Source: Chaetomium olivaceum
Taxonomy: Eukaryota > Ascomycota > Sordariomycetes > Sordariales > Chaetomiaceae
Length of the DNA: 64,000 bases
Assembly: GCA_039881045.1 (NCBI GenBank)
Contig: JAYWVB010000013.1
Span: 496,001 to 560,000 of the forward strand
Direction of reading: 5' to 3'
The position numbers and the translations under genes were made by a program. The notes below the pieces were generated by a model. The model worked only from the letters and a program-made list of their open reading frames with translations, ran no database searches and was not told the origin of the DNA. The stretch's first letter is position 1; the number at the start of each line of letters is the position of its first letter. Below are positions 55,745 through 64,000 of the stretch, one piece after another.

Positions 55745-56773
55745 TCATGTCGCCGCACTGGCACTCACATCCCCCTCCCCTCCACCGTCCCCCCTCAACG
55801 CAGTATCCCCCTCCTCAATCAACGCCCCAACCTCATCCCCGCCAACCCCTAGCTCTTTCCACCGTACCAGCAACCTCCTCGGCCGGTCCCATTCCTCCGT
55901 CGCCTCGTCCACCCTCCCCTCCGCCACCAACCGCCTCACCCGTTCCGGCACCTTGACCACCTCCCTCGCTAACTCTCTCGTCCTCTCCCTCCTCTTCTCA
56001 ACATCCCCATCCCCTTTCCCTTGTTCCGCAGCCTTATTATTAGCATCCACCTCCCTCCTCAACTCCTCCCTCAACCCCACCGCCACCTCATAAATCCCAT
56101 CCACCACCCCCTCCAACGACCCCGCCTTATTCCCCCCTCCACCACCACTCCCACCCCGTCCTACCACCATCCCCCCCTCCCCGGCCACAACAACCTCCCC
56201 GGGCCCCCTTGCCGCCCTCATCCTCCTTATCGTATCCGTCGCCGCAATGAGCTTGCTATAGTTATCGTACACCAGCGCTTTCCTCTCAGCATCCAGCGCG
56301 CGCATCTCGCCCAGCACACGGGCGTGGGTGCGCAGGAGGTCGGCGAGGGATGCCGTGGCCAGGAGGTTGGCTGTGTAGGCGGGGGCGTCGAATGTGGGGT
56401 GGTCGAGTTCGTTTGGGAGGTTGTTATTATTACTTGTGAGTGGGGGGAGGGGGTCGCCGAGGTGGTCGGTGATTTCGACGGTTGGGGGGGAGGGGAGCGG
56501 CTTGTTGTTGGTGGTGTTGGAGTTGGCGTTGTTGCGGAGGTTGTAGTACTCGCGGAGGGCGGCGCGGTTGTTGCGTTTGGGTTGGTTGGTGGTAGTGCCG
56601 GTGGTGGTGGTGGTGGTGGTGGTGGAGGAGGAGGTGGTGTTGGGGTTGGGGGAGCTCGAGGCCGAGGCTGGGCCATCGAGACTTGGGCGGGAGGAGGAGG
56701 TTGGTGTGATGGAGGAGTTGGTCCGTCGCGGGAAGGGACCCGGGCGGTCTCGGGGGGAGGCAATGGTTGACAT
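55745..56773 (-). CDS. vps51: GARP/EARP tethering complex subunit VPS51
   Basis: Intronless, 342 aa. A low-complexity Ser/Thr/Asn/Pro N-terminus (including a Thr8 run) precedes KRNNRAALREYYNLRNN, then the Vps51/Vps67 core at about 128-187: FDAPAYTANLLATASLADLL, RTHARVLGEMRALDAERKAL and VYDNYSKLIAATDTIRRMR. A Gly-rich linker and a predicted helical region (GVVDGIYEVAVGLREELRRE, LAREVVKVPERVRRLVAEGR) follow. VPS51 bridges the GARP complex (VPS52-54) at the Golgi and helps tether endosome-derived vesicles. Head-to-head with RMI1 (660 bp). Confidence 0.93.
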   Translation of the reverse strand: MSTIASPRDRPGPFPRRTNSSITPTSSSRPSLDGPASASSSPNPNTTSSSTTTTTTTTGTTTNQPKRNNRAALREYYNLRNNANSNTTNNKPLPSPPTVEITDHLGDPLPPLTSNNNNLPNELDHPTFDAPAYTANLLATASLADLLRTHARVLGEMRALDAERKALVYDNYSKLIAATDTIRRMRAARGPGEVVVAGEGGMVVGRGGSGGGGGNKAGSLEGVVDGIYEVAVGLREELRREVDANNKAAEQGKGDGDVEKRRERTRELAREVVKVPERVRRLVAEGRVDEATEEWDRPRRLLVRWKELGVGGDEVGALIEEGDTALRGDGGGEGDVSASAAT

Positions 56774-57432
56774 TGTGGTGGGGTGGTAGGTTGATGTGTA
56801 TTGTTGTTTGGGCCGTCTATAGGAGCTGGTGTTCGATTATCGTTGTTTTGCTGGGGGTTCGGTTGTGGATGAATGCTAGGTGGGAGTTGGCAGTTGACAG
56901 TTGACAGTTGACACTCGAGCTGGCAAGTGGAGCTTCCCGCTAACTATACTCCTGGGCTGCGCTAACAATCCGGGGAGATGCCGCGCTGCAGGGTTCCGAG
57001 CTCCACCAACTTGAACCGCGCCAGGCACAGAGTGGCCCGCCAAGCTTCGTTCATTGTTAAGGATCGCCGAACTGAATCGAGAGTCAACAGAATTTAAGGT
57101 GTGTTCTGTTTTTACTATCATAACAGATTCATTGAGTGCTGATATTAACCATGAGGGATACTAAAGAATTATCACATTTTCTCTCAAATCTATCACGACT
57201 CCAGATCCCATCTCGAAAAAGAACCGCTTTCACAATCTCAATCTCAACACGCGCCAAAGAACAACCACCCGACGTTAACCCCACCACATCTCAACTTCAC
57301 ACGAAACCCCAAACCACTACACCCCAACAACCACCCATTACCACCCTCCAGAAAACCACCCTCAAGAAAACCACCCTCAAAAAACCCATCCCAAAGCCTC
57401 CCACCCCCCAAGATAACGATAACCCCCGCAAA
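56774..57432. promoter_or_regulatory. Divergent promoter region VPS51 / RMI1
   Basis: 659 bp. An in-frame extension of RMI1 back to an ATG at 57136 is open; it is Thr/Lys/Pro-rich with three near-repeats of AAAACCACCCTCAAG (about 57330-57380) and is read here as leader, though an N-terminal extension is possible. Confidence 0.4.
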
Positions 57433-58242
57433 ATGGACATCCCCACCCAACTGCAAACCTCCCTCTCCACCACCACGACACCCCTCCCCTCCCTCCCCTG
57501 GCTACGCACCCTCTGCACGCCTCGAACGCCCACCGCCCCGCTCCCGCCCCTCGCCTCCCTCCTCGCCACCGCCCGCACCCGCCTCCTCTCCAGCGACCTC
57601 ACCACCCCGGGGCTGCTGGACGCCCGCTGGGCAGCCACCCACGCGTTTCCCGCGCAGCTGGCGGTGAGCCAGGCGGCGGTGAGGGAGAGTAAGCTGGTGC
57701 AGGATGTGGTGGTGCAGGTGCTGGATGTGGAGGATGTGAGCCGGTCGCGGTGGGAGCAGGCGGAGGGGTTGGAGGCGCTGGCGAGGGGGGAGGGGACGCG
57801 GGGGAGGGAGGTGGTTCGGTTGCCTACGGCGGGTGGTGGTGGTGGTGGTGCTGAGGGTGAGGGGGACGGGGATGGCGAGGGCGGTGCTGGGCAGGGGCAG
57901 GAGGGGGGAGGTCAGGGTGCGGGTCAGCAACAGCAGCAGCAGCAGACTGCGGGGGGCAGCACCAAGAACAGCACGCACAAGCTGGTGGTGCAGGACTGCA
58001 AGGGCCAGAAGGTCACCGCTATTGAGCTGAAGCGGGTGGAGCGGTTGGCGATCGGCAAGACGTTCATCGGGGAAAAGATTCTGCTGCGTGCCGGGACGGT
58101 GGTCGCGCGCGGCGGCGTGGTGTTGCTGGACCCGGCGCAGTGCGTTGTTCTCGGCGGCAAGGTCGACGCCTGGCATCGCGCGTGGGTGGACGGCCGGCTG
58201 GCGAGGTTGAAGGAGGCTGTCGGAGCGGAGAGACGGGTGTAG
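57433..58242 (+). CDS. rmi1: RecQ-mediated genome instability protein RMI1
   Basis: Intronless, 269 aa from MDIPTQLQTSLSTTTTPLPS. N-terminal helices (LPWLRTLCTPRTP, LLASLLATARTRLLSSDLTT-like, WAATHAFPAQL) lead into the OB fold: KLVQDVVVQVLDVEDVSRSR, HKLVVQDCKGQKVTAIELKR, GKTFIGEKILLRAGTVVARG and VVLLDPAQCVVLGGKVDAWH. A Gly/Glu/Gln-rich insert (QQQQQQQ) sits inside the fold. RMI1 stabilises the Sgs1/BLM-Top3 complex that dissolves double Holliday junctions. The start was chosen because the usual fungal RMI1 opens M-D-x-x-x-Q-L. Confidence 0.93.
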   Translation: MDIPTQLQTSLSTTTTPLPSLPWLRTLCTPRTPTAPLPPLASLLATARTRLLSSDLTTPGLLDARWAATHAFPAQLAVSQAAVRESKLVQDVVVQVLDVEDVSRSRWEQAEGLEALARGEGTRGREVVRLPTAGGGGGGAEGEGDGDGEGGAGQGQEGGGQGAGQQQQQQQTAGGSTKNSTHKLVVQDCKGQKVTAIELKRVERLAIGKTFIGEKILLRAGTVVARGGVVLLDPAQCVVLGGKVDAWHRAWVDGRLARLKEAVGAERRV

Positions 58243-58593
58243 GTCATGGACAATAAAAGAGATAACGCGGGCTATGGGCGGTGCATGGATGACATGAGTT
58301 GGAACGGCACGGGAGTGCATGGATTTGCTGGCGTTGACTAGATACCCCATCTTTCACCGCGCAGCGTTTGACCCAGTTAAAGCACCTAACAGGGGCTGAA
58401 TAGGGAGCGCTCCCGGCGGCCACGGCAGACAGCCCAAAAGAACATCCAGCATGCAGCGGTCTAGTATGCACCATCCCTCCCCAACCACTACGATGTCCAT
58501 CCCCATTTGCGATTGAGAGGTTATATTACTTCGGCAGTGACGTTGCCAGTCGCGCAGACTATATTCGCCTATTTGACCATATCTCTCTAGCGT
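58243..58593. other. Convergent 3' region RMI1 / small secreted protein
   Basis: 351 bp; nothing recognised. Confidence 0.45.
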
Positions 58594-58944
58594 TCAGCTC
58601 TCACAATCCATGGGCTTGCTTACCATATACCAGTCGCCATCAGATGCTTGAGACTGATACAGCTCCACCTCCCGGGCTATACACTCGCAGCTCTTGGGAT
58701 CGTTCACCTTGACGCAGTACATAATATCGAATACGTCGAAGCAATCTTGGCCCTGTCCGGCGTCTTTTCCGCACAGTTCCCGAACTCGGGTAGATGGTTC
58801 TCCGGCGTTCCAAGCAATCTTATTACCCTCGGGCTTGCAGCCGCAGGAGAGCCCCCCTTGACGGCTGGCGAGGTTCACCGCTCCGGCATTCGCCATGGTA
58901 AGAGCGGACGAGATGAAGAGCACGAGAAGCTGGTAAGACACCAT
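58594..58944 (-). CDS. Small secreted eight-cysteine protein
   Basis: Intronless, 116 aa. Residues 1-20 (MVSYQLLVLFISSALTMANA) are a signal peptide. The mature part carries cysteines at 34, 36, 58, 68, 77, 86, 88 and 114, enough for four disulfides, with CGCKPEGNKIAW at the start and SCECIAREVELYQSQ near the end. A CTATAT element near 59050 may be the core promoter. No known family recognised; size, cysteine content and secretion signal fit fungal secreted effector-like or surface-active proteins, but function cannot be assigned. Confidence 0.75.
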   Translation of the reverse strand: MVSYQLLVLFISSALTMANAGAVNLASRQGGLSCGCKPEGNKIAWNAGEPSTRVRELCGKDAGQGQDCFDVFDIMYCVKVNDPKSCECIAREVELYQSQASDGDWYMVSKPMDCES

Positions 58945-60010
58945 TGTCTCTCTTTTCTCTCTTCGCGGCTCTGTTGACTGTTGTAGTTGATTGAGAATGA
59001 AGAGCGGTGTGTGAAGGAGCGCAGAAGGCGAGTGAGTGTTTTGGGGAGGTGATATAGGCAGGATGTGGTAGCAGACAAGAGGAAGGGGGAGACGAGTGGG
59101 CTTTCTTTTTATGTTTGAAGATGGGTGTAGTTAGCTATTCCGTCCAGAGCATCAGCAAAGCCGAACCTCTTCACACACCTCCCGGTGTCTCTAGTGCCTT
59201 GCAAGGGGACCTGAACTGAGACCAACAACAACCCATACCTAACTATTTGAGTGAGAAATAGCGGTCCAAGAGTGTTAGCAGATCTCAACCGCAACTAACC
59301 AAAAAAGAGCCAGGAAGACCAAACCCACCAACCGGAGCTATAAGTCACCCGGTATGGTATGACCTGAATGGCGAGCCACGCACCAAAACAGACAACACAT
59401 CTATGTACGAAGTAAGTGCCGATTGATACATTTGCTTTGGTACTTTATGCCCTTGTCCCGTAGATTCCGTGACGAGTGAACAAGAGCCCATGCCACCCTG
59501 TGGAAACCCATCTTATATAGAAGCAGCGCGCCCTCAATATTATGGCCGATTGATGGCAGGTGATGAAGATATGTGGATTGAGCATTGATGGGACAAGCGG
59601 TATGCATGTAACTTGTATGTATGTACAGATTATGCTCATTCATCCTTACTTCATACACAGTACTTCATACATACACAAACAAGTGTCGGGAAGCGCCCGC
59701 TGACTCTAGCACTAGTTCTGCAGCTAGATCAACGGAGCAGATCCGCAATCCACGTTGCAACATCGGCTTTGGTGCTTGATAGTTATCACACTTGACTGAT
59801 ACATACACAGTATTCGTACGAGACGCACCTACGTGAGTCGGCAAGCTCCGCCTCCCACATATACCTGGCTCCGAAGTCGTCTCGAGCCTGATGCGGGTGG
59901 GTGTTACTAGTAGCCAATCATGACCGTCACGGAGCAGTTCCTGCTCACCTCGGCACGCTGCTCTAGAATCATAGATTCTACCCACACAATCATGACATGA
60001 CATACCACGC
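58945..60010. other. Intergenic
   Basis: 1.07 kb. Holds the promoter of the small secreted protein gene and the 3' flank of SKI3. A TTATATAGAAG motif lies near 59512. No coding sequence recognised. Confidence 0.4.
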
Positions 60011-63000
60011 CTACCCCTTAACAACCTCCCCCAGCGCCAGCCAGCCGGCCTTTTCCCACGGCGCGACCATTACGGCCCTCTGCGCATCCATCGCCCGTCC
60101 CGTGCCAGCATACGCCCTCGCCAGATCGCCCGCAGCCAGGTCCCCCCTCGGCGGCACGGCCTTCAGCGCGACCCGCAGCGCCATCTCCGCCGCGCTCTGC
60201 CCCTCCTCCCCGCCGCCCAGCCCGCGCAGCTCCGACCACCCGTGCGGCAGGTGCGGGTGGAACATGACGTCCGCCCGGGCCTGGTTCGCCTTGGCTTCTT
60301 CCGAGTTGTCGCCGTCGCCGTCGCCCTGCCCAAACGCGGCAATCGCCCGCAGCACCTCACCAAGCTGCCGCTGGTCCGCGGGCGTCACCCCCTCATCACT
60401 AGCCCGCAGGGTCTGCAGCTCGGCAACGACCGCCTCCAGGCTCTCCTCGTCCTCGTCCAGCAGCGCAATCACTCCCAGCAGCAGCACCGACTGCACGTGG
60501 TGGGGCACGCGCTCGATGACCTCGAAGAGCACCTCGCGGGCCCGCTCGCGGGACTCCTCCTTCCCCGTGGCCCAGAGCACCTGGGCCAGCACGCACGCCA
60601 CGTCCGGGTTGCCGTCCGACTCGGTGATAGCCGAGTCGAAGCAGCTCACGGCGTCGTCGACGCTGCCCTGGTAATACCGCGCCAGGCCCAGACTGACATG
60701 CGCGCTCAGCCGTACCCGCCTGCGCTCCTCGGCCGTGAGCTCGCTGTCGGCCTCGTCGCTGCTCAGTTGGATGGCTAGCTCGGCGGCTTCGGCGGCTTGG
60801 TCGTGGGCGCCGATGGCGAGGTCGGCGCGCGCGAGGTCGGCTTTGGCGATGGCGAACCGTTTGAGCGATTCCGCGGACTCGGTGACTTCGTAGTCGGACT
60901 CGACGGCGGTGCAGATCTTGGAGAGGGTTGACACGGCACGGTCGTGCTCGTGGTTGCGCTCCTGGAATAAGGTAGACAGGTGCCCGTAGGCGAGTTCCTG
61001 CGGGTTGAGGCCCTGCAGTTGGCTGAGTGCGAGGATGGGTTGGATTAGCGAGGTGACGGGTAGGTCCGCGGGCGACTCCATGATGTAGTCGAACATGGAA
61101 ACCGAAAAGTGCCGCCGGCTTGCCGCGGACGAGCTCTCGGCGATGTCCATGGCGTGCGTGAACAGGCCGCGCGCTTCCTTCTGATCGCCGAGCAGCAGAG
61201 CCACCAAGCCCTGTCCCAGCCACGCATGGGCAAAATCAGGATCGGCCGACTGTGCTTTCGTAAAGGCGTCGTTCGCAAACTGAACATCACCCTGGATCAG
61301 AGCCAGCGTGCCCAGGTTTGTCCAGGCATGGGCGCCGCGCTCGTTCAGATGGAGGCTGCGGACAAAGGCGTGCTGCGAGACAGACGGGTTGACGCCGCTG
61401 GTCACGACGCCGAGAGCGTTCCAGAACTCCGGATTGCCTGCCTCAAGCTCGATGGCCCGCTTGAAGCACGCGATAGATGCCTTTAGATACTTGGTGGCTT
61501 TCTTTCTTAGCCTCGTGGGGAAACACATGTGGGCGCGGTGCTCCGCCCAGCCGAGGTTGTAATATGCCACAGACTGGGCATGGAAGTCGTTGGCAGAGAC
61601 TTGGATGGCCCGCTTGTGGGCGAGGATCGTGGCGTGTAAAACCTTTGCCAACTCCTTCCCAATCTTGTCCTCGTCCGAGTTGACACCATTGCTGGCAGCC
61701 CCAACCACGTCCACCGCGGCGGCATCCAAGTCCTCGGTTCCAAGCAGCTGCTGGACGGTGTCTAGCGGGAACTCCGACAGACGACCTTGGACGCTCGAGA
61801 AGAGCGAGCACGCATCGGCCACGGCCTTCCAGAAATTAAACGTTTCCTTGATTTCTTCCGGCGCTTGCACTGCAAAGTTGAGCACCTCCACGGCGAGATC
61901 AATGGACTTGCCAAAGAACCCCTTGTCCAAGCTGTCCAAGGCATTGTCCACTATGGCCTGCATCAGGGAGATGGCCGCTCCTGCTTCGGCCGGGCGGCCG
62001 GCGACTACCTCGCGGTAAAGGTTAATAGCCTCGTCAAAGTCGCCTAGCTCGCGGTTGACATCAGCAAGGATGAGCTTGGAAAACCACGTTTCCCCAGCAA
62101 TATCCCCGTCTGCAGCCTCTTCCAACTTTTGAGCGTTCAGGATGGCCTTTGTGGCGGCGATGTAGCGTCCAGACCCGTGGTAGCTCTCGCCGAGGCCGAC
62201 CCACGAGTGGTAGTCATCCGGTCCTATCCGGAGGGCTGCCTGAAACGAAACGATGGCCTTCCGGTAGTCCTGTTTGTTGAGTTCTGCCACACCCAGAGCA
62301 GCGAATGGCCAGCTGATACCCTTGCGCTTTGAGCCCGGCGGCGGCTTGACCTTGCCCGAATCAACCACTCTCTGAGCGACAAGCTCGACGCGGTCCCAAT
62401 CCCCGTCATCTGCAAATGACCTGGCAAGCCTCTCAGCCGATTCGACCTCAAACGCCGAGAGCTCAACCGCCTTTTGAAAGCACCTGCGGGCCCTCTTCTT
62501 ATCTCTGGCGTAATCTGCGTAGTACTTGCCCAGGCTGGTGTAGGCCGGCGCGTAGTTGAGGTTGCTCTTGAGGGCGTCGAGAAAATACGCATAGGCGCCC
62601 GACCGGCTCTTCCTCGCCGCTTTCGATGTATCGATGTTCCAGATACAGTAACCGATGCGGTACTGGGTCTGCGCGAGGAGGTCCTTGTTGGTCTGCCCCT
62701 TCTTCGTAAGAAGCGGGAGGCAGCTCTCCAGCTCGGCTCGGCTGGTGTCGAAGTCCCCTTTCAAGGCCTTGACCCAGGCAGCCTCAGTCCTGACGCGAAG
62801 GTTTTCGGGGTCGCGCTGCAGGGCACGCTCCAGGAAGTCGATTGCCTCGACATACTCCTCTTCTTCCTCGTAGATCACGCCCACCCCGATCATGGCACCC
62901 GTAGATGCCGGATCATGGGCTAAAACTCCATCAAACAAACTCTTGGCTTCCTGGTGATTGCGCGGCGACTGGTAAAATACTAACGCTGTCCCGAGATATA

Positions 63001-64000
63001 GGGAAAAGGCGTCCTCGGTGTTTCGAAACGCCAACCCACTCTTGGAACGTTCCACCTTGAGGTGGTCGAGTGCCTTGCGCATGAGCTCCACGTTGCTCTC
63101 GTGCTCTTCGAGATGTTGGTAGTATTCACCGGCTAACCTTAGTGCGAACAGCGAGTCGGCGTTGCTGATGCCTTCCATAATCATCAGCAGGCGATCCTCC
63201 TCGGTGAGCGGCACGTATGTCGTCGGTGCGCCCCCCGCCTCATCGTCCTCACTCTCCTCTTCGCTTTCCGCATCGGCAGAAGCCTCGGGTTCCTGTGTGG
63301 GCTCCTTGGGGAACGGGGAGATGGCGCTTGTTAGGAAGCCCATGATCACCCTGTTGAGGTCGCTGTCGGGAAAGAAGGTGCAGTATTGGCGGAGCACCGT
63401 GACATCCCAGTCCTGAATATTCTTGTGATCTTGCCAGTTGATAGCAATGTCCCACGCGAACTTGAATGGGTTGTTGATGATGACCATATCGTTTGCGAGT
63501 TTCTGTACGATGACCGCCTCGCGTTCCTTCTGCTCCCCTGGCGGCCACGCAACGAGCCTGTCATAGCAGTACTGCAGGAGCTTCTCCTCGTACGTCCGCC
63601 GCACATCGTCGTCGGTGGTCCAGTTTATTATCTGCCCGTAGACGTAGCCCAGCCTGCTCTGAGAGTAGACCTCGCGTTTCACCTCGAGAGTTACTTCGCT
63701 AACTCGGGCGCCTATCCGGGTCCGCCGCTCGCCGATCAGTGTGTTGATTCGCTTCTTTTCGTCTATCTCGACAATCTCGGCCTGGGTGTGGTACGTCTTG
63801 GCCGGGTGGGGGACGCGGCCCTCCAGAGCCGGGTAGATGGGACTCTCTGGTAGGATTAGATCCAGCGCGTCCACGTACTGAGTTCGCTCGCCCTGTGTCC
63901 GCGCCTGGTCGATGAACTTATCGATCACATCTTGGCATTTGTACATCTCGTTCGCATCTCGAAAGATCTCGGCCAGCTTAAGAGCGGCATGCTGATACTG
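60011..64000 (-). CDS. ski3: Superkiller protein SKI3 (TPR scaffold of the SKI complex), 5' end outside window
   Basis: An uninterrupted frame enters from the right edge and stops at 60011, about 1329 residues. It reads YQHAALKLAEIFRDANEMYK, FIDQARTQGERTQYVDALDL, ALEGRVPHPAKTYHTQAEIV, then EIDEKKRINTLIGERRTRIG, WTTDDDVRRTYEEKLLQYCY, followed by successive TPR-like pairs (for example YVEAIDFLERALQRDPENLR, APAYTSLGKYYADYARDKKR, AIVSFQAALRIGPDDYHSWV, GLGESYHGSGRYIAATKAIL, AGNPEFWNALGVV, HAWLGQGLVALLLGD). This arrangement is that of fungal Ski3/TTC37. An acidic patch (SADAESEEESEDDEAG) interrupts it. The SKI complex feeds RNA to the cytoplasmic exosome in 3'-5' mRNA decay. The true start is to the right of 64000. 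Confidence 0.93.
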   Translation of the reverse strand, partial: QYQHAALKLAEIFRDANEMYKCQDVIDKFIDQARTQGERTQYVDALDLILPESPIYPALEGRVPHPAKTYHTQAEIVEIDEKKRINTLIGERRTRIGARVSEVTLEVKREVYSQSRLGYVYGQIINWTTDDDVRRTYEEKLLQYCYDRLVAWPPGEQKEREAVIVQKLANDMVIINNPFKFAWDIAINWQDHKNIQDWDVTVLRQYCTFFPDSDLNRVIMGFLTSAISPFPKEPTQEPEASADAESEEESEDDEAGGAPTTYVPLTEEDRLLMIMEGISNADSLFALRLAGEYYQHLEEHESNVELMRKALDHLKVERSKSGLAFRNTEDAFSLYLGTALVFYQSPRNHQEAKSLFDGVLAHDPASTGAMIGVGVIYEEEEEYVEAIDFLERALQRDPENLRVRTEAAWVKALKGDFDTSRAELESCLPLLTKKGQTNKDLLAQTQYRIGYCIWNIDTSKAARKSRSGAYAYFLDALKSNLNYAPAYTSLGKYYADYARDKKRARRCFQKAVELSAFEVESAERLARSFADDGDWDRVELVAQRVVDSGKVKPPPGSKRKGISWPFAALGVAELNKQDYRKAIVSFQAALRIGPDDYHSWVGLGESYHGSGRYIAATKAILNAQKLEEAADGDIAGETWFSKLILADVNRELGDFDEAINLYREVVAGRPAEAGAAISLMQAIVDNALDSLDKGFFGKSIDLAVEVLNFAVQAPEEIKETFNFWKAVADACSLFSSVQGRLSEFPLDTVQQLLGTEDLDAAAVDVVGAASNGVNSDEDKIGKELAKVLHATILAHKRAIQVSANDFHAQSVAYYNLGWAEHRAHMCFPTRLRKKATKYLKASIACFKRAIELEAGNPEFWNALGVVTSGVNPSVSQHAFVRSLHLNERGAHAWTNLGTLALIQGDVQFANDAFTKAQSADPDFAHAWLGQGLVALLLGDQKEARGLFTHAMDIAESSSAASRRHFSVSMFDYIMESPADLPVTSLIQPILALSQLQGLNPQELAYGHLSTLFQERNHEHDRAVSTLSKICTAVESDYEVTESAESLKRFAIAKADLARADLAIGAHDQAAEAAELAIQLSSDEADSELTAEERRRVRLSAHVSLGLARYYQGSVDDAVSCFDSAITESDGNPDVACVLAQVLWATGKEESRERAREVLFEVIERVPHHVQSVLLLGVIALLDEDEESLEAVVAELQTLRASDEGVTPADQRQLGEVLRAIAAFGQGDGDGDNSEEAKANQARADVMFHPHLPHGWSELRGLGGGEEGQSAAEMALRVALKAVPPRGDLAAGDLARAYAGTGRAMDAQRAVMVAPWEKAGWLALGEVVKG

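Noticed and set aside
57136..57432. In-frame N-terminal extension of RMI1
   Set aside because: Thr/Lys/Pro-rich repeated sequence unlike RMI1 N-termini. The ATG at 57433 starts the usual conserved opening, though the extension cannot be excluded.

Overview
The window is nuclear DNA from a filamentous ascomycete, most likely a Sordariomycete (Sordariales/Chaetomiaceae-like, by resemblance only). The grounds are short 50-110 nt introns with GTRNGT donors and CTAAC/CTGAC branch sites, GC-rich third positions, and families typical of Pezizomycotina (HET, WOPR/Pac2, 2EXR, fungal ELYS-like proteins, small secreted cysteine-rich proteins). No transposon, rRNA, CRISPR or confident tRNA was found.

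Layout. 1-374 holds the 5' part of a secreted cyanovirin-N-fold (CVNH) protein. 1314-7517 is a head-to-head pair: condensin SMC4 (minus) and an ELYS-domain nuclear pore protein (plus). 7849-8147 is a tiny secreted six-cysteine protein that needs splicing. 9940-12002 is an NPF-motif, proline-rich protein carrying a frameshift. 13677-14775 is six-exon linker histone H1. 17902-18545 is a decayed 2EXR-type gene. 20293-21972 is a WOPR (Gti1/Pac2-family) regulator with a broken C-terminal half. About 10.9 kb upstream of it (21973-32907) has no recognisable gene. 32908-35627 holds a HET-domain protein and, immediately downstream, a coiled-coil/membrane ORF whose end resembles a HET C-terminus. 37004-42139 is a divergent pair of mitochondrial Asn-tRNA synthetase (frameshifted) and a bacterial-type PARG-like protein.

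The right third is dense housekeeping: SEC24 and CFT2/CPSF100 head-to-head (45682-52926), BolA2 and NIF3 head-to-head (53400-55378), VPS51 and RMI1 head-to-head (55745-58242), a small secreted eight-cysteine protein (58594-58944), and SKI3 running off the right edge (60011-64000). The functions fall into chromosome structure and repair (SMC4, H1, RMI1), nuclear pore, vesicle traffic (SEC24, VPS51), RNA processing and decay (CFT2, SKI3), Fe-S handling (BolA2), organelle translation (AsnRS), and self/non-self or developmental control (HET, WOPR). Five divergent promoter regions organise the conserved genes.

Points worth a second look are the spliced mini-secreted protein with a 15-nt exon and a 13-bp repeat array in its leader, the very long intergenic block upstream of the WOPR gene, the HET-tail ORF, and single-base frame breaks in four otherwise conserved genes, two of them at G7 tracts. 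Those breaks more likely reflect assembly indels than real pseudogenes.
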